From Streptomyces sp. CCM_MD2014 (GTDB lineage Bacteria > Actinomycetota > Actinomycetes > Streptomycetales > Streptomycetaceae): a stretch of 64,000 bases of DNA. This document shows positions 21,216 through 28,745 of this stretch, in pieces. The notes under the pieces are model-generated. The model was given only the letters and a program-made list of their open reading frames with translations. It was not told the origin of the DNA and did no database searches. Made by a program: the position numbers and the translations under genes. The stretch is from NCBI RefSeq assembly GCF_000772045.1, contig NZ_CP009754.1, forward strand, positions 3,844,001 to 3,908,000, in the 5' to 3' direction. The stretch's first letter is position 1, and every line of letters begins with the position of its first letter.

Positions 21216-22210
21216 GCGCGGGGGCTGGTGGCGAGGCGCGCCGCGAAGTGCTGGCGCATCGTGACCTCGCTGCCGAAGCCGGCCCGGCGGGCTACCTCGG
21301 GCATGGGCAGGTCGGTGCGTTCGAGGAGCTTCTGGGCGGCGGCGATGCGCTGGTCCAGGAGCCAGCGCAGCGGTGTGGTGCCGGTGGCCGCCAGGAAGTG
21401 GCGGGCGAAGGAGCGCGGGGACATGCCGGCATGGGCGGCCAGGTCGGCGACCGTGAGGGGTTCGTCGAGGTGACGCAGAGCGTGTTCGCGGACGCCGGCG
21501 AGGGCGTCGGCGTCCCGGTCCGCGTGCTGGGTGGGGTGCTCGATGAACTGGGCCTGGGTGCCGGTGCGGAAGGGCGCGGTCACCATCGAGCGGGCGATGG
21601 TGGCGGCGGCCTCGGCGCCGTGGGCCAGGCGGACCAGGTGGAGGCAGAGGTCGATGCCGGCCGCGGTGCCCGCGGCGGTCCAGAGGTTGTCGTCCTCGAC
21701 GAAGAGGGCGTCCGGGACGACGGTGACCCGGGGGTGGTGGGTCCGCAGGAGGTCCAGGAGCCGCCAATGGGTGATGGCGCGGCGGCCGTCCAGCAGGCCG
21801 GCCTGGGCGAGGGTGAAGGCGCCCCCGCACAGGGCGGCGACCGTGGTGCCGCGGGCGTGGGCGCGGCGGAGGGCGGCGAGGACCGGGGCGGGTGCCGGGG
21901 TGAGGTGGTCGTCGAGGCCGGGGACGACGACGAGGTCGGCGGTGTCCAGCCAGTCGAGCCCGCGGTCGGGGTGGAGCGCGAGGCCGCCGCGCATCGGGAC
22001 GGTGGTGGTGCCGTCGGCGGCGACGCGGCGCAGGTCGAAGGCGGGGGCGCCGCGGTCGGTGCGGTCGGTGCCCCAGACCTCGGTGATGACGGCGACGTCG
22101 AAGGAGCGGATGCCGGGGAAGGCCAGGAGGGCGACTCGGTGAGGGGTCGCGGGCGTTCGTGCGGCTCGTGCGGCTCCTGTGGCTCCTGTGGCTCCTGTGG
22201 CTCCTGCCAT
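21170..22210 (-). CDS. GlxA-family transcriptional regulator (DJ-1/PfpI plus AraC HTH)
   Basis: A 346-residue regulator. The N-terminal two thirds is a class I glutamine amidotransferase/DJ-1-like domain (VALLAFPGIRSFDVAVITEV, then GTTVAALCGGAFTLAQAGLL with the nucleophile-elbow Cys). The C terminus is an AraC-type double HTH (LTVADLAAHAGMSPRSFARH and LPMPEVARRAGFGSEVTMRQ). ATG 22210 is preferred; the N terminus then starts with an Ala/Gly/Thr repeat encoded by tandem 9-bp units. It is divergent from the cysteine hydrolase at 22285 with a 74-bp gap, suggesting that it controls that gene. Confidence 0.87.
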   Translation of the reverse strand: MAGATGATGATGAARAARTPATPHRVALLAFPGIRSFDVAVITEVWGTDRTDRGAPAFDLRRVAADGTTTVPMRGGLALHPDRGLDWLDTADLVVVPGLDDHLTPAPAPVLAALRRAHARGTTVAALCGGAFTLAQAGLLDGRRAITHWRLLDLLRTHHPRVTVVPDALFVEDDNLWTAAGTAAGIDLCLHLVRLAHGAEAAATIARSMVTAPFRTGTQAQFIEHPTQHADRDADALAGVREHALRHLDEPLTVADLAAHAGMSPRSFARHFLAATGTTPLRWLLDQRIAAAQKLLERTDLPMPEVARRAGFGSEVTMRQHFAARLATSPRAYRAAFTGGSSPIPR

Positions 22211-22284
22211 GAGTGGCAGTAAACCATCGATCGGTGGCTTTCGGACCCCTGGGGCGCCTGCTCTGCGGGCGGCACGATCGGGGC

Positions 22285-22869
22285 ATGGACATCGCGGAGA
22301 ACGCAGCACTGGTGGTCGTGGACGTGCAGAAGGGCTTCGAGGAGGCCGGTTTCTGGGGTACGCGCAACCACCCGGAGGCGGACGACAACATCGCCGCGCT
22401 CATCGACGTGTGGCAGTCGACCGGACGGCCGGTCGTCTTCGTACGGCACGACTCGGTGAAGGCCGGGTCGCCGTTGCGGACAGGGCACGAGGGGAACGGG
22501 TTCAAGGAGTACGTCGAGCAGCGGCGCGGGAAGGGCGGCGGGGCCGAGCTGCTGGTGACGAAGAGCGTGAACTCGGCGTTCCTCGGCACGCCCGACCTCG
22601 GCGCCTGGCTGCGCGAGGCGGGGATCTCGCAGCTCGTGCTCGCCGGGATCCAGACGAACATGTGCGTCGAGACGACGGCACGGATGGGCGGGAACCTCGG
22701 CTACGAGGTCGTGGTCGCCTTCGACGCGACGTACACCTTCGACCTGGAGGGGCCCTTCGGCTGGCGGCAGGGCGCGGACGAGCTGGCGAGGGCGTCGGCG
22801 GTGTCGTTGCACGGGGGCGGGTTCGCCCGGGTGGTGATGACGGAGGAGGTGCTCACCGGCGTGCGGTGA
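22285..22869 (+). CDS. Cysteine hydrolase (isochorismatase/nicotinamidase-like)
   Basis: A 194-residue single-domain hydrolase of the isochorismatase fold. ALVVVDVQKGF carries the catalytic Asp (near residue 11), the central Lys is in the LVTKSVNSAF segment, and the nucleophile Cys is in GIQTNMCVETTARMGG (near residue 117) followed by a cis-peptide-type turn. The substrate is uncertain; nicotinamide-like or other amides are possible. ATG 22285 (MDIAENAALV) fits the family start; the frame upstream to 22213 lies in the divergent promoter region. It is paired with a GlxA-type regulator. Confidence 0.87.
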   Translation: MDIAENAALVVVDVQKGFEEAGFWGTRNHPEADDNIAALIDVWQSTGRPVVFVRHDSVKAGSPLRTGHEGNGFKEYVEQRRGKGGGAELLVTKSVNSAFLGTPDLGAWLREAGISQLVLAGIQTNMCVETTARMGGNLGYEVVVAFDATYTFDLEGPFGWRQGADELARASAVSLHGGGFARVVMTEEVLTGVR

Positions 22870-22915
22870 GCTCTCCTGCGGGCTTTTCGGGGAGCCCGGT
22901 CGCCGGCTCGGTGCG

Positions 22916-23728
22916 TCAGTCCTTGGTGCCGGAGGCCAGTTCGCGGCTGCGGTCGCGGGCGGCCTCCAGGGCGGCGATGAGGGCGGCGCGGACGCCGTGG
23001 TTCTCCAGTTCCCGGATGGCGTTGATGGTGGTGCCGGCGGGGGACGTGACGTTCTCGCGGAGCTTGACCGGGTGTTCGCCGCTGTCGCGGAGCATCTTCG
23101 CGGCGCCGATCGCGGACTGCACGATGAGGTCGTGGGCCTTGTCGCGGGGCAGGCCGAGCAGGATACCGGCGTCGGTCATGGCCTCGACCAGGTAGAAGAA
23201 GTACGCGGGGCCCGAGCCGGAGAGGGCGGTGCAGGCGTCCTGCTGGGACTCCGGGACGCGGAGGGTCTTGCCCACGGCGCCGAAGATCTCCTCGGTGTGC
23301 GTCAGGTGGTCGGCGGTCGCGTGGGTGCCGGCGGAGATGACGGACATGGCCTCGTCGACGAGGGCCGGGGTGTTCGTCATGACGCGGACGACCGGGGTGC
23401 CGGGGGCGAGGCGCTCCTCGAAGAAGGCGGTCGGGATGCCGGCCGCGCCGCTGATGACCAGGCGGTCGGCCGGGACGTGTGGGGCGAGTTCTTCGAGGAG
23501 CGCGCCCATGTCCTGGGGCTTGACCGTGAGGATCAGGGTGTCGGCGGTCTTGGCGGCCTCGGCGTTGGTGACCGGGGTGACTCCGTGGCGGGCGCGGAGT
23601 TCGTCGGCGCGTTCCCGGCGGCGGGCGGTGACCAGGAGGTCGGCGGGGGCCCAGCCGGATCCGATCATGCCGCTGAGGAGGGCTTCGCCGATCTTGCCGG
23701 TGCCGAGGACTGCGACTTTCTGGGTCAT
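22916..23728 (-). CDS. proC: Pyrroline-5-carboxylate reductase
   Basis: Last step of proline synthesis: reduces pyrroline-5-carboxylate with NAD(P)H. The 270-residue protein starts MTQKVAVLGTGKIGEALLSG with the GxGxxG Rossmann motif. The C-terminal helical dimer domain contains LSGSGPAYFFYLVEAMTDAG, the P5CR signature. ATG 23728 has GGAGGG 10 nt upstream. It lies convergent to the cysteine hydrolase with a 46-bp gap. Confidence 0.95.
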   Translation of the reverse strand: MTQKVAVLGTGKIGEALLSGMIGSGWAPADLLVTARRRERADELRARHGVTPVTNAEAAKTADTLILTVKPQDMGALLEELAPHVPADRLVISGAAGIPTAFFEERLAPGTPVVRVMTNTPALVDEAMSVISAGTHATADHLTHTEEIFGAVGKTLRVPESQQDACTALSGSGPAYFFYLVEAMTDAGILLGLPRDKAHDLIVQSAIGAAKMLRDSGEHPVKLRENVTSPAGTTINAIRELENHGVRAALIAALEAARDRSRELASGTKD

Positions 23729-23875
23729 GGGTGTGGTGCCCTCCGGGGTGTGCGCGTCGTCCGGGGTCATCCTCGCATTGCGTACGCGGGCGGGGGCGGT
23801 GCGTCCAGTCCGCGGGACGGTGCGGGGGCGGGTGGTCGGGTCGGGTTTTCACGCCCCCGCCGCCCCTTCCCTTTC

Positions 23876-23954
23876 CCGTCCCTGGGGCTGCCGCCCCCGG
23901 GCCCCCGCCTTCGGCCCTCCACGGGCCTCGTCCTCAAGCGCCGGACGGGCTGGT
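23876..23954. repeat. Streptomyces-type dispersed intergenic sequence
   Basis: Contains GGGGCTGCCGCCCCC and, near the permease stop, CTCAAGCGCCGGACGGGCTG. From memory, CTCAAgCGCCGGACGGGCTG is one of the commonest intergenic repeats in Streptomyces. There is only one copy in this window, so the repeat status rests on knowledge of other genomes. Confidence 0.5.
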
Positions 23955-24755
23955 TCATGCCGTTCGGCGTTTCAATGTCGCCGCGCCCAGGGCGAGGACC
24001 AGCAGTGCGCAGCCGGCGACGATCAGGGCGTCCCGTACGAAGGCGGCGGTCACGTCGGTGTGGCGCAGGACCTCGTTCATGCCGTCCACCGCGTAGGACA
24101 TGGGCAGGACGTCGGAGATGGCCTCCAGGGCGGGGTGCATGTTGTCGCGCGGGGTGAAGAGGCCGCAGAGGAGGAGCTGGGGGAAGATCACCGCCGGCAT
24201 GAACTGCACCGCCTGGAACTCGGAGGCCGCGAAGGCCGAGACGAAGAGGCCGAGCGCGGTGCCCAGGAGGGCGTCGAGCAGCGCGACCAGGAGGAGCAGC
24301 CAGGGGCTGCCGGTGACGTCGAGGCCCAGGAACCAGACGGCGAGGCCCGTCGCGAGGGCGGACTGGACGATGGCGAGGGCGCCGAAGGCGAGGGCGTAGC
24401 CCGCGATGAGGTCGCCTTTGCCGAGCGGCATGGCGAGGAGGCGTTCGAGGGTGCCGGAGGTGCGCTCGCGCAGCGTCGCGATGGACGTGACCAGGAACAT
24501 CGTGATCAGCGGGAAGATGCCGAGGAGCGAGGCGCCGATGTTGTCGAAGGTGCGCGGGCTGCCGTCGAAGACGTAGCGCAGCAGGAGCAGCATCACGCAG
24601 GGGATCAGCATCAGGAGCGCGATGGTGCGGGGGTCGTGGCTCAGCTGGCGCAGGACGCGGGTCGCGGTGGCCGTGGTGCGGGGGAGGCTCAGGGCACGGG
24701 TGGGAGCCGGGGCGAGGGTGGGCGCGGGGGACGTGGAAGTCGTCGGAGTGGTCAT
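23955..24755 (-). CDS. ABC transporter permease (ABC-2 type)
   Basis: A 266-residue integral membrane subunit of an ABC exporter. After a Thr/Ala/Pro-rich cytoplasmic N terminus it has about six hydrophobic segments, including IALLMLIPCVMLLLLRYVF, GIFPLITMFLVTSIATL and the C-terminal ALIVAGCALLVLALGAATL. The segment RERTSGTLERLLAMPLGKGD is the ABC-2 permease coupling region. ATG 24755 overlaps the ATPase stop (ATGA), so ATPase and permease are translationally coupled. The substrate is unknown; drug or antibiotic efflux is typical of the family. Confidence 0.9.
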   Translation of the reverse strand: MTTPTTSTSPAPTLAPAPTRALSLPRTTATATRVLRQLSHDPRTIALLMLIPCVMLLLLRYVFDGSPRTFDNIGASLLGIFPLITMFLVTSIATLRERTSGTLERLLAMPLGKGDLIAGYALAFGALAIVQSALATGLAVWFLGLDVTGSPWLLLLVALLDALLGTALGLFVSAFAASEFQAVQFMPAVIFPQLLLCGLFTPRDNMHPALEAISDVLPMSYAVDGMNEVLRHTDVTAAFVRDALIVAGCALLVLALGAATLKRRTA

Positions 24756-25582
24756 CGGGTGGTCTCCTCGGTGCGGCCCTCCGCCTTGCCCTTCGCCTCG
24801 TCGACCAGGTGGAGGAAGGCTTCCTCGACCGTCTCGGAGCCGGTACGGGCGCGCAGGGCGTCGGGGGTGTCGTCGGCGAGGACTTCGCCCTCGCGCATCA
24901 GGAGCAGCCGGTGGCAGCGCTCGGCCTCGTCCATGACGTGGGAGGAGACGAGGATCGTGGCGCCGCGGTCGGCGGCGATGGAGTGGAAGAGGGCCCACAG
25001 GTCGCGGCGGAGTACGGGGTCGAGGCCCACCGTCGGTTCGTCGAGGACGAGGAGTTCGGGGGCGCCCAGGAGGGCCACGGCGAGGGAGACGCGGCTGCGC
25101 TGGCCGCCGGAGAGGTTGCCGGCCAAGGAGTCGGCGTGGGTGGTGAGGTCGACGTCGGTGATGACCCTGGTGACGTCGGCGCGACGGTGGGCCGAGGCCG
25201 CCCGGCCGGGGTGGAGGATCTCGGCGAAGTAGTCCAGGTTCTGGCGGACGGTCAGGTCGTCGAAGACGGACGGGGCCTGGGTGACGTAGCCGATGCGGGT
25301 GCGCAGGGCCGGGTGGCCGGCCGGGCGGCCGAGGACGTCCAGGGTGCCGGCGACCTTGGCCTGCGTGCCGACGATCGCCCGCATCAGAGTCGACTTGCCG
25401 CAGCCGGAGGGGCCGAGGAGGCCGGTGATCCTGCCCCGCGGGACGGTGAAGCCGAGGCCGCGCAGGACGGTGCGGGTGCCGCGGACGACGGTGAGGTCTT
25501 CGGCGTGGACGGCCGGTGGGGCAGGGGTGTCGCCCTGCCCTTCAGGGGGCCGGGAGGAGTGCTCCGTCGAGTAATTCATCAT
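24752..25582 (-). CDS. ABC transporter ATP-binding protein
   Basis: The ATPase partner of the permease encoded next to it. The 276-residue protein contains Walker A GLLGPSGCGKSTL, the signature LSGGQRSRVSLA, Walker B LLVLDEPTVGLDP and the H-loop SSHVMDEAERC. This is the DrrA/NodI-like class of exporter ATPases. The start (ATG ATG AAT) lies inside an inverted repeat (25574-25591), with GGAGGAG just upstream, so a repressor bound there could block expression. Confidence 0.92.
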   Translation of the reverse strand: MMNYSTEHSSRPPEGQGDTPAPPAVHAEDLTVVRGTRTVLRGLGFTVPRGRITGLLGPSGCGKSTLMRAIVGTQAKVAGTLDVLGRPAGHPALRTRIGYVTQAPSVFDDLTVRQNLDYFAEILHPGRAASAHRRADVTRVITDVDLTTHADSLAGNLSGGQRSRVSLAVALLGAPELLVLDEPTVGLDPVLRRDLWALFHSIAADRGATILVSSHVMDEAERCHRLLLMREGEVLADDTPDALRARTGSETVEEAFLHLVDEAKGKAEGRTEETTR

Positions 25583-25591
25583 GTGATGAAT
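25574..25591 (-). promoter_or_regulatory. Inverted repeat over the ABC exporter start codon
   Basis: ATTCATCA-TG-TGATGAAT: 8-bp arms with a 2-bp centre, spanning the ATPase start codon. It is unusually A+T-rich for the region and looks like an operator. No regulator gene is adjacent. Confidence 0.55.
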
Positions 25592-25669
25592 ACTCCTCCC
25601 GGGCGTCCCGCGGCGTCAAGCGGTCGCGTCTGGCCGCTTCGCGTCGAGCCATCACTCCGGGCCGCCGCG

Positions 25670-26488
25670 TCAGCCCGTCGGTGTCGTCGCGAGGAGGAGG
25701 TGGACGTCGTACGTCTCCTCGACGGCTCCGTCCGGGAAGACCGACAGCAGGTGCCGGCGCTCCTCGGCGAAGAAGGCCGCCGCGCGTTCCTCGGTGTCGG
25801 TCAGGAACACCGAGTGGCTGCCGAGGTTGGCCAGGTGGGTGTCGAGGGGGACGCGCCGGCTCCAGCGGATCTCGCGGTGGACGAAGTCGAGGCTGCCGGT
25901 GGGGTCGGCGAAGCGGGCGTCGATGTTCCGCTTCTCGGCGGAGAGGTTCAGGCCCGCGAAGTGCCGGTCGAGGCGCCGGCCCGCGTCCGCGATCCACCGC
26001 ACGTCGTGGGCGTCGGTGTTCCACCACAGCGCCAGCGCGCCGCCCGGACGCAGCACGCGCAGCGCCTCCGGGACCGCGAGGGCGGGGTCGGTCCAGTGCC
26101 AGGCCTGGGCGTAGGTGAGCAGGTCGGCGCTGTGGCCGGCGAAGGGGAGGGCGTTGCCGCTGCCGCGGACCAGGGGCACGCCGGTGAGGGTGCGGCGGAA
26201 CTCGGCGGCCATGCCGGCGCCGGGTTCCACGGCGATGACGTCGGCGCCGCGCTCGTGCAGGCGGGCGGTGGCGAGGCCCGTGCCGGCGCCGACGTCCACG
26301 ACGCGGGCGCCCTCGAGGGGTCGGCCGGTGAGCTCTTCCAGCGCGTCGAAGAGGGCGGGCGGGTAGGAGGGGCGGTTGGCGGCGTACTGGGCCGCGGCGG
26401 CGTTGAAGGAGTGGGCGCGGGCGCTGTGGCGGGCCTGCGCGGAGGTGGTGGGAGCGGGCGAGTCGTCCGGGGTCGGCGGTGTCGTCAT
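25670..26488 (-). CDS. Class I SAM-dependent methyltransferase
   Basis: A 272-residue methyltransferase with the SAM-binding motif VVDVGAGTGLATARL near residue 60, motif II VIAVEPGAGM and motif IV SADLLTYAQAWHWTDPA, as in small-molecule methyltransferases of the UbiE/type-11 class. The substrate is unknown. ATG 26488 (MTTPPTPDDSP) is chosen because the frame upstream runs through the 40-bp tandem array, which is open in every frame and not plausibly coding. No clear ribosome site precedes it. Confidence 0.87.
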   Translation of the reverse strand: MTTPPTPDDSPAPTTSAQARHSARAHSFNAAAAQYAANRPSYPPALFDALEELTGRPLEGARVVDVGAGTGLATARLHERGADVIAVEPGAGMAAEFRRTLTGVPLVRGSGNALPFAGHSADLLTYAQAWHWTDPALAVPEALRVLRPGGALALWWNTDAHDVRWIADAGRRLDRHFAGLNLSAEKRNIDARFADPTGSLDFVHREIRWSRRVPLDTHLANLGSHSVFLTDTEERAAAFFAEERRHLLSVFPDGAVEETYDVHLLLATTPTG

Positions 26489-26540
26489 ACGGCCATGGTG
26501 GCCGTGGGCCTCGGGCGGGGCAGGGGGTTTTCGGGGCCGC

Positions 26541-26840
26541 CACGGGCAGGGGCACGCCGGCAGAAGATTCTCGACGCCACCACGGGCAGAAGCTCGCCGA
26601 CAGAAGATTCTCGACGCCACCACGGGCAGAAGCTCGCCGACAGAAGATTCTCGACGCCACCACGGGCAGAAGCTCGCCGACAGAAGATTCTCGACGCCAC
26701 CACGGGCAGAAGCTCGCCGACAGAAGATTCTCGACGCCACCACGGGCAGAAGCTCGCCGACAGAAGATTCTCGACGCCACCACGGGCAGGGGCACGCCGG
26801 CAGGAGATTTTCGACGCCACCACGGGCAGGGGCACGCCGA
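26541..26840. repeat. 40-bp tandem repeat array (about 7.5 units)
   Basis: Seven full 40-bp units (26541-26820) and a half unit (to 26840). Units 2-6 (26581-26780) are identical; units 1, 7 and 8 carry variants such as GGCACGCCGG in place of AGCTCGCCGA. Each unit contains AGAAGATTCTCGAC and CCACCACGGGCAG. The array lies between the stop of the gene at 26861 and the methyltransferase start. There are no variable spacers, so it is a minisatellite, not a CRISPR array. Confidence 0.95.
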
Positions 26841-26860
26841 CGGGAGCTCCCGGGCAGGGG

Positions 26861-27364
26861 CTACTTCCGGCGGCGCTTCTTCGACGGGTTGCCCGTGCGG
26901 CGGGTGGCGCGCTTTTCGTAGTCCTCGCGGGCCTTCTCGTACTCCGCGCGGTGCAGCTTTTCGCCCGGGGCCTCGGTGAAGGTGCGGAAGAAGTAGGCGA
27001 GGAGGGTGCCGACGAAACCGATGGCCAGGAGGCCGCGCAGGGAGGCCTGGCGGTCGGCGTCGGGGCGGCTGGTGAAGCCGGACCAGGTGTGGCGGAAGGC
27101 CAGGGCGCTGCAGACCGCGAACATCACGATCATCAGCAACGAGACGAAACTGCCGATGTCGGCGATCTGGAGGCCCTGGTAGGCGACGCGGAGCACGAAG
27201 CAGGCGGCGGCCGCCACGGCGAGCGAGCCGACGGCGAGACCCACCCGGCGGGCGGTGTAGCCGTTGTCGTGGTGCACCCAGGTCGTGCCGTAGAACCGGA
27301 GGGGTTCGGGGCGGGGGCCGGCCTGGGTGTCCGGGGTGCCGTTCTTGCCGTTCTCTGCGCTCAC
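26861..27364 (-). CDS. Hypothetical membrane protein, 2-3 TM segments
   Basis: A 167-residue protein not recognised as a named family. A polar N terminus (VSAENGKNGTPDTQAG) is followed by RFYGTTWVHHDNGYTARRV and then hydrophobic stretches VGLAVGSLAVAAAACFVLRV, FVSLLMIVMFAVCSALAF and GLLAIGFVGTLLAYFF. It ends in a very basic tail (RATRRTGNPSKKRRRK). The GTG at 27364 is used; a much longer in-frame extension is antisense to nothing known but overlaps the lipoprotein gene, so it was rejected. Confidence 0.72.
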   Translation of the reverse strand: MSAENGKNGTPDTQAGPRPEPLRFYGTTWVHHDNGYTARRVGLAVGSLAVAAAACFVLRVAYQGLQIADIGSFVSLLMIVMFAVCSALAFRHTWSGFTSRPDADRQASLRGLLAIGFVGTLLAYFFRTFTEAPGEKLHRAEYEKAREDYEKRATRRTGNPSKKRRRK

Positions 27365-27405
27365 GGGTCGATTATGGCGCGCGCCCGTTGCGGGGTGCCG
27401 TGCGG

Positions 27406-28065
27406 TCAGCCGCCCTGGCCCGCGCTGCCCATCGGGCCGACCTTCACCGGGGAGCCCGGGCTGTCCGAGGCGGGCAGCGAGGCGCCGCCCGGCCAGTCGA
27501 GGGTGACCGACTCGGTCTCGTTCGGCGGGGTCACCACCAGGCCCGTGACGCGGACGCCGGAGCCACCGGTGTCGTTGATCGGGTAGGTGATGCCGAAGGT
27601 CACGTTCTCGCCGTCCTGGAGGACGATCGGCGGGGCCTGCTCGCCGGTGCGCTCCGCGGACAGGGTTCCCGCGTTGGTCGTCAGGTCGACGCCCGCGTAG
27701 CCCGCGAGCGTGCAGGCCCGGCCGCCGCCGTTCTTCAGATCGACCGCGACGGTGCCCTCGGTGTCGCCGCCGACGGTGGCGTCCGTCGCCGTGATCTCCA
27801 GCTCGCCGGTGCGGCACTTGGCGGCCGCCTCGCCCGTACCGCCGGATCCGTCGGCGCCGCCGGTTCCGTTGGGGGTCTTCCCCGCGGAGTCGTTGCCGCC
27901 CTCCTGGTCCGGGCCGGCCGATCCGGCGCCGCCGTCCGAGGAGGACGGAGCCGAGGCGGCGGGCGGGGCGCTGGTCTCGTCCGTGCCGTCGTCGTTCTGG
28001 CAGGCCGTGAGCGAGAGACCGGCGGCGAGCGCCATGGCGGCGAGGGTCAGCTTGCGAACGCGCAT
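27406..28065 (-). CDS. DUF4232-type secreted lipoprotein
   Basis: A 219-residue exported lipoprotein. The signal peptide is MRVRKLTLAAMALAAGLSLT, with lipobox LTAC before the lipid-modified Cys at residue 22. A Gly/Ser/Ala-rich linker follows, then a domain beginning KCRTGELEITATDATVGGD and continuing FGITYPINDTGGSGVRVTGL, which resembles the DUF4232 family common in Streptomyces. ATG 28065 has GAGGTG about 8 nt upstream. The function is unknown. Confidence 0.8.
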   Translation of the reverse strand: MRVRKLTLAAMALAAGLSLTACQNDDGTDETSAPPAASAPSSSDGGAGSAGPDQEGGNDSAGKTPNGTGGADGSGGTGEAAAKCRTGELEITATDATVGGDTEGTVAVDLKNGGGRACTLAGYAGVDLTTNAGTLSAERTGEQAPPIVLQDGENVTFGITYPINDTGGSGVRVTGLVVTPPNETESVTLDWPGGASLPASDSPGSPVKVGPMGSAGQGG

Positions 28066-28229
28066 CGTTGTCCACCTCAGGGTCGGTTGGCGAGCCGGGC
28101 CGCCCGTACCCATCGGTGCGAGCGGTGCTTACGATCACCAAGAGCCGCTCGGCCCGGCACGCCGTTCCCCCCGGGAACCCCCTGGTACGCCCCCAGGACA
28201 ACGCTGTTACAAGGTCATCGGCGGCACAC

Positions 28230-28562
28230 TCAGCAGCGAGGAGCCACGTAGCCGTCGCTGCCGGTGCGGATGTACGCGTCGGAGACGTACTGTCCGCCGC
28301 CGATGTTGTCCCAGACGTTCGAGGTGCCGTAGGGGCCCGAGACCCACTCCCCCGGGCGCTGGCAGTTGATCGAGACCCTGGAGCCCACGGGCAGGACCCG
28401 GACCAGGGAGTAGTTGGTGCCCGGGCCGCTGCGGACGTTCAGGCGGTAGCCCGGAGCGACCGGGTACGAGCTCAGGGCCGCGGCCGCCGCGACGGCTTCC
28501 GCGCCCGCTTGGCCCGCCGTCTCTTCCCCGCCGCCGGTGTTCTGGACCTGCTCGAGCGACAT
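28230..28562 (-). CDS. Small SH3b-domain protein
   Basis: A 110-residue protein. Residues 1-35 are Ala/Glu/Gln-rich and lack a classical signal peptide. The rest is one bacterial SH3 domain: YRLNVRSGPGTNYSLVRVLP through SRVSINCQRPGEWVSGPYGT and VSDAYIRTG, ending in Cys. Such domains often bind cell-wall peptides. ATG 28562 follows GGGGGGAG. An inverted repeat (28584-28602) lies upstream in the leader. The gene is divergent from the Ser/Thr kinase. Confidence 0.8.
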   Translation of the reverse strand: MSLEQVQNTGGGEETAGQAGAEAVAAAAALSSYPVAPGYRLNVRSGPGTNYSLVRVLPVGSRVSINCQRPGEWVSGPYGTSNVWDNIGGGQYVSDAYIRTGSDGYVAPRC

Positions 28563-28583
28563 GTGAGAACTCCCCCCGTTGAA

Positions 28584-28602
28584 CCCCACGACCTTCGTGG
28601 GG
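28584..28602 (-). promoter_or_regulatory. Inverted repeat in the SH3 gene leader
   Basis: CCCCACGA-CCT-TCGTGGGG: 8-bp perfect arms, 3-nt loop, 22 bp upstream of the SH3 gene start. It could be an operator or mRNA hairpin. Confidence 0.4.
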
Positions 28603-28745
28603 GACCGTTGATACCCCAAGAACAGGCCATAAAACACCAGTTCGCAACTCGCACACGGAGGGCGGCAGGCCGCCTCTGTCCCGTACGCCCCATCGACTAG
28701 GCTCCGAGCGTCGCTCGCGCGAACGAACAGCACGGGGGTGGTTCC

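Noticed and set aside
20067..22661. 864-residue minus-strand frame across trpS and its neighbours
   Set aside because: It is a shadow of trpS and of the GlxA-type gene in another frame, with runs of Pro/Arg and no domain.
26485..26835. Repeat-encoded protein (CRRASARGGVENLL-type units)
   Set aside because: The 40-bp period shifts frame each unit, frames remain open only by chance, and no ribosome site is present.
26541..26840. CRISPR array
   Set aside because: The period is fixed at 40 bp with identical sequence throughout, so there are no unique spacers, and no cas genes are present.
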